Shown here piece by piece: positions 56,601 through 64,000 of a stretch of DNA of 64,000 nt. A program made the translations under genes and the position numbers. This DNA is from Nemertoderma westbladi (Eukaryota; Xenacoelomorpha; Nemertodermatida; Nemertodermatidae), in NCBI GenBank assembly GCA_032718475.1, contig JAUCBJ010000495.1:1-64000 (forward strand), in the 5' to 3' direction. The notes beneath the pieces were generated by a model. The model did not search any database. It was given only the letters and a program-made list of their open reading frames with translations, and was not told the origin of the DNA. How positions within the stretch are numbered: position 1 is the stretch's first letter; the number at the start of each line of letters is the position of its first letter.

Positions 56601-58690
56601 CCTATTAGTACCGGGACTATTTAGAAGTATTTAACCCTATTAGTACCGGGGCTATTTAGAAGTATTTAACCCTATTAGTACCGAGGCTATTTAGAAGTAT
56701 TTAACCCTATTAGTACCGGGGCTATTTAGAAGTATTTAACCCTATTAGTACCGGGGCTATTTAGAAGTATTTAACCCGATTAGTACCGGGGCTATTTAAA
56801 TTAATTGTTTTTCTCGCCGTAATATATTTATTAGAAGTATTTAACCCTATTAGTACCGAGGCTATTTAGAAGTATTTAACCCTATTAGTACCGAGGCTAT
56901 TTAGAAGTATTTAACCCTATTAGTACCGGGGCTATTTAAATTAATTGTTTTTCTCAGCGTAATATATTTATTAGAAGTATTTAACCCTATTAGTACCGGG
57001 GCTATTTAAATGAATTGTTTTTCTCACCGTAATATATTTATTAGAAGTATTTAACCCTATTCCACCTGGGCTATTTAAATGAATTGTTTTTCTCACCGTA
57101 GTATATTTATTAGAAGTATTTAACCCTATTAGTACCGGGGCTATTTAGAAGTATTTAACCCTATTAGTACCGGGGCTATTTAAATTAATTGTTTTTCTCA
57201 GCGTAATATGTTTATTAGAAGTATTTAACCCTATTAGTACCGGGGCTATTTAGAAGTATTTAACCCTATTAGTACCGGGGCTATTTAGAAGTATTTAACC
57301 CTATTAGTACCGGGGCTATTTAAATTAATTGTTTTTCTCAGCGTAATATATTTATTAGAAGTATTTAACCCTATTAGTACCGGGGCTATTTAGAAGTATT
57401 TAACCCTATTAGTACCGAGGCTATTTAGAAGTATTTAACTCTATTAGTACCGAGGCTATTTAGAAGTATTTAACCCTATTAGTACCGGGGCTATTTAAAT
57501 TAATTGTTTTTCTCAGCGTAATATATTTATTAGAAGTATTTAACCCTATTAGTACCGGGGCTATTTAAATGAATTGTTTTTCTCGCCGTAATATATTTAT
57601 TAGAAGTATTTAACCCTATTAGTACCGGTGCTATTTAGAAGTATTTAACCCTATTAGTACCGGGGCTATTTAGAAGTATTTAACCCTATTAGTACCGGGG
57701 CTATTTAGAAGTATTTAACCCTATTAGTACCGGGGCTATTTAAATTAATTTTTTTTCTCGCCGTAATATATTTATTAGAAGTATTTAACTCTATTAGTAC
57801 CGGGGCTATTTAGAAGTATTTAACCCTATTAGTACCGGGGCTATTTAAATTAATTGTTTTTCTCAGCGTAATATATTTATTAGAAGTATTTAACCCTATT
57901 AGTACCGGGGCTATTTAGAAGTATTTAACCCTATTAGTACCGGGGCTATTTAAATTAATTGTTTTTCTCACCGTAGTATATTTATTAGAAGTATTTAACC
58001 CTATTAGTACCGGGGCTATTTAGAAGTATTTAACCCTATTAGTACCGGGGCTATTTAGAAGTATTTAACCCTATTAGTACCGGGGCTATTTAGAAGTATT
58101 TAACCCTATTAGTACCGGGGCTATTTAAATTAATTGTTTTTCTCAGCGTAATATATTTATTAGAAGTATATAACCCTATTAGTACCGAGGCTATTTAGAA
58201 GTATTTAACCCTATTAGTACCGGGGCTATTTAAATTAATTGTTTTTCTCGCCGTAATATATTTATTAGAAGTATTTAACCCTATTAGTACCGAGGCTATT
58301 TAGAAGTATTTAACCCTATTAGTACCGGGGCTATTTAAATTAATTGTTTTTCTCAGCGTAATATATTTATTAGAAGTATTTAACCCTATTAGTACCGAGG
58401 CTATTTAGAAGTATTTAACCCTATTAGTACCGGGGCTATTTAGAAGTATTTAACCCTATTAGTACCGGGGCTATTTAGAAGTATTTAACCCTATTAGTAC
58501 CGGGGCTATTTAGAAGTATTTAACCCTATTAGTACCGGGGCTATTTAGAAGTATTTAACCCTATTAGTACCGGGGCTATTTAGAAGTATTTAACCCTATT
58601 AGTACCGGGGCTATTTAGAAGTATTTAACCCTATTAGTACCGAGGCTATTTAGAAGTATTTAACCCTATTAGTACCGGGGCTATTTAAAT
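53645..58690. repeat. 35/70-bp satellite, first domain
   Basis: Two module types occur. Module A (35 bp) contains GAAGTATTTAACCCTATTAG and ACCGGGGCTAT. Module B (35 bp) contains AATTGTTTTTCTCGCCGTAA and TATATTTA. Runs of one to ten A modules alternate with single B modules. The A module carries TTAACCCTATTAGTACCGGG, which equals the right terminus plus TTAA of the piggyBac-like element ending at 46798; one extra G follows in the satellite. Variants include ACCGAGG and AACTCTAT. Confidence 0.95.
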
Positions 58691-61590
58691 GAATTGTTTT
58701 TCTCACCGTAATATATTTATTAGAAGTATTTAACCCTATTCCACCTGGGCTATTTAAATGAATTGTTTTTCTCACCGTATTATATTTATTAGAAGTATTT
58801 AACCCTATTCCACCTGGGCTATTTAAATGAATTGTTTTTCTCGCCGTAATATATTTATTAGAAGTATTTAACCCTATTCCACCTGGGCTATTTAAATGAA
58901 TTGTTTTTCTCACCGTAATATATTTATTAGAAGTATTTAACCCAATTAGTACCGGGGCTATTTAGAAGTATTTAACCCTATTAGTACCGGGGCTATTTAA
59001 ATTAATTGTTTTTCTCGCCGTAATATATTTATTAGAAGTATTTAACCCTATTAGTACCGGGGCTATTTAAATTAATTGTTTTTCTCGCCGTAATATATTT
59101 ATTAGAAGTATTTAACCCTATTCCACCTGGGCTATTTAAATGAATTGTTTTTCTCACCGTAATATATTTATTAGAAGTATTTAACCCTATTCCACCTGGG
59201 CTATTTAAATGAATTGTTTTTCTCACCGTAATATATTTATTAGAAGTATTTAACCCAATTCCACCTGGGCTATTTAAATGAATTGTTTTTCTCACCGTAT
59301 TATATTTATTAGAAGTATTTAACCCTATTCCACCTGGGCTATTTAAATGAATTGTTTTTCTCACCGTAATATATTTATTAGAAGTATTTAACCCTATTCC
59401 ACCTGGGCTATTTAAATGAATTGTTTTTCTCACCGTAATATATTTATTAGAAGTATTTAACCCTATTCCACCTGGGCTATTTAAATGAATTGTTTTTCTC
59501 ACCGTAATATATTTATTAGAAGTATTTAACCCTATTCCACCTGGGCTATTTAAATGAATTGTTTTTCTCACCGTAATATATTTATTAGAAGTATTTAACC
59601 CTATTCCACCTGGGCTATTTAAATGAATTGTTTTTCTCACCGTAATATATTTATTAGAAGTATTTAACCCTATTCCACCTGGGCTATTTAAATGAATTGT
59701 TTTTCTCACCGTATTATATTTATTAGAAGTATTTAACCCTATTCCACCTGGGCTATTTAAATGAATTGTTTTTCTCACCGTAATATATTTATTAGAAGTT
59801 TTAACCCTATTCCACCTGGGCTATTTAAATGAATTGTTTTTCTCACCGTAATATATTTATTAGAAGTATTTAACCCTATTCCACCTGGGCTATTTAAATG
59901 AATTGTTTTTCTCACCGTAATATATTTATTAGAAGTATTTAACCCTATTCCACCTGGGCTATTTAAATGAATTGTTTTTCTCACCGTAATATATTTATTA
60001 GAAGTATTTAACCCTATTCCACCTGGGCTATTTAAATGAATTGTTTTTCTCACCGTAATATATTTATTAGAAGTATTTAACCCTATTCCACCTGGGCTAT
60101 TTAAATGAATTGTTTTTCTCACCGTATTATATTTATTAGAAGTATTTAACCCTATTCCACCTGGGCTATTTAAATGAATTGTTTTTCTCACCGTAATATA
60201 TTTATTAGAAGTTTTTAACCCTATTCCACCTGGGCTATTTAAATGAATTGTTTTTCTCACCGTAATATATTTATTAGAAGTATTTAACCCTATTCCACCT
60301 GGGCTATATAAATGAATTGTTTTTCTCACCGTAATATATTTATTAGAAGTATTTAACCCTATTCCACCTGGGATATTTAAATGAATTGTTTTTCTCACCG
60401 TAATATATTTATTAGAAGTATTTAACCCTATTCCACCTGGGCTATATAAATGAATTGTTTTTCTCACCGTAATATATTTATTAGAAGTATTTAACCCTAT
60501 TCCACCTGGGCTATTTAAATGAATTGTTTTTCTCACCGTAATATATTTATTAGAAGTATTTAACCCTATTCCACCTGGGCTATATAAATGAATTGTTTTT
60601 CTCACCGTAATATATTTATTAGAAGTATTTAACCCTATTCCACCTGGGCTATTTAAATGAATTGTTTTTCTCACCGTAATATATTTATTAGAAGTATTTA
60701 ACCCTATTCCACCTGGGCTATTTAAATGAATTGTTTTTCTCACCGCAATATATTTATTAGAAGTATTTAACCCTATTCCACCTGGGCTATATAAATGAAT
60801 TGTTTTTCTCACCGTATTATATTTATTAGAAGTATTTAACCCTGTTCCACCTGGGCTATTTAAATGAATTGTTTTTCTCACCGTAATATATTTATTAGAA
60901 GTTTTTAACCCTATTCCACCTGGGCTATTTAAATGAATTGTTTTTCTCACCGTAATATATTTATTAGAAGTATTTAACCCTATTCCACCTGGGCTATTTA
61001 AATGAATTGTTTTTCTCACCGTATTATATTTATTAGAAGTTTTTAACCCTATTCCACCTGGGCTATTTAAATGAATTGTTTTTCTCACCGTATTATATTT
61101 ATTAGAAGTATTTAACCCTATTCCACCTGGGCTATTTAAATGAATTGTTTTTCTCACCGTAATATATTTATTAGAAGTTTTTAACTCTATTCCACCTGGG
61201 CTATTTAAATGAATTGTTTTTCTCACCGTAATATATTTATTAGAAGTATTTAACCCTATTCCACCTGGGCTATATAAATGAATTGTTTTTCTCACCGTAA
61301 TATATTTATTAGAAGTATTTAACCCTATTCCACCTGGGCTATTTAAATGAATTGTTTTTCTCACCGTAATATATTTATTAGAAGTATTTAACCCTATTCC
61401 ACCTGGGCTATTTAAATGAATTGTTTTTCTCACCGTAATATATTTATTAGAAGTATTTATCCCTATTCCACCTGGGCTATTTAAATGAATTGTTTTACTC
61501 ACCGTAATATATTTATTAGAAGTATTTAACCCTATTCCACCTGGGCTATTTAAATGAATTGTTTTTCTCACCGTATTATATTTATTCGAA
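58691..61590. repeat. 69-bp satellite, second domain
   Basis: Here a 34-bp variant of module A, with CCCTATTCCACCTGGGCTAT in place of the TAGTACCGGGG form, strictly alternates with module B (AAATGAATTG, TCACCGTAA), giving a 69-bp period and about 42 copies. Mixed units occur at the junction (58690-59100). Because 69 is 3 x 23, one minus-strand frame stays open for up to 598 codons (59775-61571) as a repeating 23-residue motif. I regard that as a by-product of the period. Confidence 0.95.
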
Positions 61591-61769
61591 TTATGTCAAG
61601 CTATGTAGGTATTTTATTTTTATGCATTAATTGTGGATGATTGGTGAATATCTTACGATATTATCATTCTTATTGTAATTTATTTATGGAGTTACATTGA
61701 TTTACGTGCCCATTGCAATGTATAATATTTATTTATATCTAATTATCAATAAATATATATATATGTTAT
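61591..61769. other. AT-rich spacer between satellites
   Basis: About 180 bp of AT-rich unique sequence with TATATATAT at its right end. There is no gene. Confidence 0.5.
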
Positions 61770-64000
61770 ATGTAGGCCAAACTATATTGTGTAGTGTAGG
61801 CCAAACTATATTGTGTAGTATAGGCCAAACTATATTGTGTAGTGTAGGCCAAACTATATTGTGTAGTGTAGGCCAAACTATATTGTGTAGTGTAGGCCAA
61901 ACTATATATATGTAGGCCAAACTATATTGTGTAGTGTAGACCAAACTATATTGTGTAGTGTAGGCCAAACTATATTGTGTAGTGTAGGCCAAACTATATT
62001 GTGTAGTGTAGGCCAAACTATATTGTGTAGTGTAGGCCAAACTATATTGTGTAGTGTAGGCCAAACTATATTGTGTAATGTAGGCCAAACTATATTGTGT
62101 AGTGTAGGCCAAACTATATTGTGTAGTGTAGGCCAAACTATATATATGTAGGCCAAACTATATTGTGTAGTGTAGGCCAAATTATATTGTGTAGCGTATG
62201 CCAAACTATATTGTGTAGTGTAGACCAAACTATATTGTGTAGTGTAGGCCAAACTATATTGTGTAGTTTAGGCCAAACTATATTGTGTAGTGAAGGCCAA
62301 ACTATATTGTGTAGTGTAGGCCAAACTATATTGTGAAGTGTAGGCCAAACTATATTGTGTAGTGTAGGCCAAACTATATTGCGTAGTGAAGGCCAAACTA
62401 TATTGTGTAGTGTAGGCCAAACTATATTGTGTAGTGTAGGCCAAACTATATTGTGTAGTGTAGGCCAAACTATATTGTGTAGTGTAGGCCAAACTATATT
62501 GTTTAGTGTAGGCCAAACTATATTGTGTAGTGTAGGCCAAACTATATTGTGTAGTGTAGGCCAAACTATATTGTGTAGTGTAGGCCAAACTATATTGTGT
62601 AGTGTAAGCCAAACTATATTGTGTAGTGTAGGCCAAACTATATTGTGTAGTGTAGGCCAAACTATATTGTGTAGTGTAGGCCAAACTATATTGTGTAGTG
62701 TAGGCCAAACTATATTGTGTAGTGTAGGCCAAACTATATTGTGTAGTGTAGGCTAAACTACATTGTGTAGTGTAGACCAAACTATATTGTGTAGTGTAGG
62801 CCAAACTATATTGTGTAGTGTAGACCAAACTATATTGTGTAGTGTAGGCCAAACTATATTGTGTAGTGTAGGCCAAACTATATTGTGTAGTGTAGGCCAA
62901 ACTATATTGTGTAGTGTAGGCCAAACTATATTGTGTAGTGTAGGTCAGACTATATTGTGTAATGTAGGCCAAACTATATATATGTAGGCCAAACTATATT
63001 GTGTAGTGTAGGCCAAACTATATTGTGTAGTGTAGGTCAAACTATATTGTGTAGTGTAGGCCAAACTATGTTGTGTAGTGTAGGCCAAACTATATTGTGT
63101 AGTGTAGGCCAAACTATATTGTGTAGTGTAGGCCAAACTATATTGTGTAGTGTAGGCCAAACTATATTGTGTAGTGTAGGCCAAACTATATTGTGTAGTG
63201 TAGGCCAAACTATATTGTTTAGTGTAGGCCAAACTATATTGTGTAGTGTAGACCAAACTATATTGTGTAGTGTAGGCCAAACTATATTGTGTAGTGTAGG
63301 CCAAACTATATTGTGTAGTGTAGGCCAAACTATATTGTGTAGTGTAGGCCAAATTATACTGTGTAGTGTAGGTCAAATTATATTGTATAGTGTAGGCCAA
63401 ACTATATTGTGTAGTGTAGGCCAAACTATATTGTGTAGTGTAGGCCAAACTATATTGTGTAATATAGGCCAAACTATATTGTATAGTGTAGGCCAAACTA
63501 TATTGTGTAGTGTAGACCAAACTATATTGTGTAGTGTAGGCCAAACTATATTGTGTAGTGTAGGCCAAACTATATTGTGTAGTGTAGGTCAAACTATATT
63601 GTGTAGTGTAGGCCAAACTATATTGTGTGGTGTAGGCCAAACTATATTGTGTAGTGTAGGCCAAACTATATTGTGTAATATAGGCCAAACTATATTGTAT
63701 AGTGTAGGCCAAACTATATTGTGTAGTGTAGACCAAACTATATTGTGTAGTGTAGGCCAAACTATATTGTGTAGTGTAGGCCAAACTATATTGTGTAGTG
63801 TAGGTCAAACTATATTGTGTAGTGTAGGCCAAACTATATTGTGTAGTGTAGGCCAAACTATATTGTGTAGTGTAGGCCAAACTATATTGTGTAGTGTAGG
63901 CCAAACTATATTGTGTAGTGTAGGCCAAACTATATTGTGTAGTGTAGGCCAAACTATATTGTGTAATGTAGGCCAAACTATATTGTGTAGTGTAGGCCAA
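61770..64000. repeat. 24-bp satellite continuing past the right edge
   Basis: About 92 tandem copies of a 24-bp unit containing GGCCAAACTATATTGTGTAG. Modified units in which CTATATATATGTAGG replaces the normal sequence occur near 61905, 62145 and 62975; the first two are 240 bp (ten units) apart. Other variants are AGACCAA, AGGTCAA and GTATAGTG. Minus-strand open frames (TTQYSLAY-type repeats) follow from the period of 24. The array reaches base 64000, so its true length is unknown. Confidence 0.96.

Noticed and set aside
58650-61571. Large repetitive protein genes on the minus strand
   Set aside because: The open frames follow from a 69-bp period in a homogenised satellite. There is no start context, no unique sequence and no non-repeat domain.
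53645-61590. Telomere-like repeat because of TTAACCC words
   Set aside because: The TTAACCC word is only one part of a 35-bp unit and is not tandem by itself; it matches a transposon terminus instead.
61729-64000. Repetitive Tyr/Thr/Gln/Ser protein frames on both strands
   Set aside because: The period of 24 keeps several frames open at once on both strands, which a real gene would not do.

Overview
The window looks like a repeat-dominated piece of a eukaryotic nuclear genome, most likely from a marine invertebrate. There are no bacterial-style operons. Almost every convincing coding stretch belongs to a retrotransposon or DNA transposon, and the background is AT-rich. A recurrent TAGGCCTA-type word and the mix of element families would fit an echinoderm or a related deuterostome, but that placement is a guess. 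I found no intact host gene. The best candidate is an open frame on the minus strand that runs off the left edge (1-596).

Tandem arrays fill roughly 37% of the window. They are a 34-bp satellite (about 9384-20839), a 45/48-bp minisatellite (28152-28662), a 37-bp array born inside a reverse-transcriptase gene (50709-52150), a 35/69/70-bp satellite (about 53645-61590) and a 24-bp satellite (about 61770 to the right edge). Long minus-strand open frames in the last two exist only because 69 and 24 are multiples of three.

At least three families of AP-endonuclease (APE) non-LTR retrotransposons are present. Family 1 lies at 754-2969, 21830-22816, 25422-25867, 33174-33589, 37210-39480 and 46917-47962. 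Family 2 is on the minus strand at 21608-24972 and 32512-34524. Family 3 lies at 49655-53510. Two further elements carry restriction-like-endonuclease (RLE) type proteins: a nearly complete one at 40485-44597 with a Cys-rich N-terminus, reverse transcriptase (RT) and C-terminal endonuclease, and a minus-strand fragment at 20955-21590. Many insertions are nested, and several have readable target-site duplications.

The DNA transposons are a THAP-domain element with 148-bp inverted arms (36546-40203) split by a LINE, a Harbinger-like deletion derivative (30275-30891), a piggyBac-like TTAA element (45226-46798), a long-armed foldback element (32262-35142) split by a LINE, and small MITE-like pieces.

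The most interesting item is a 195-bp SINE-like insertion (7927-8121) flanked by perfect 11-bp duplications. A tRNA-type pol III promoter (A and B boxes) overlaps a near-complete type I hammerhead ribozyme. A degenerate second copy lies on the minus strand at about 25053-25172. Two arrays also show satellites arising from transposons: the 35-bp repeat matches the terminal repeat of the piggyBac-like element, and the 37-bp array multiplies codons of an RT motif.
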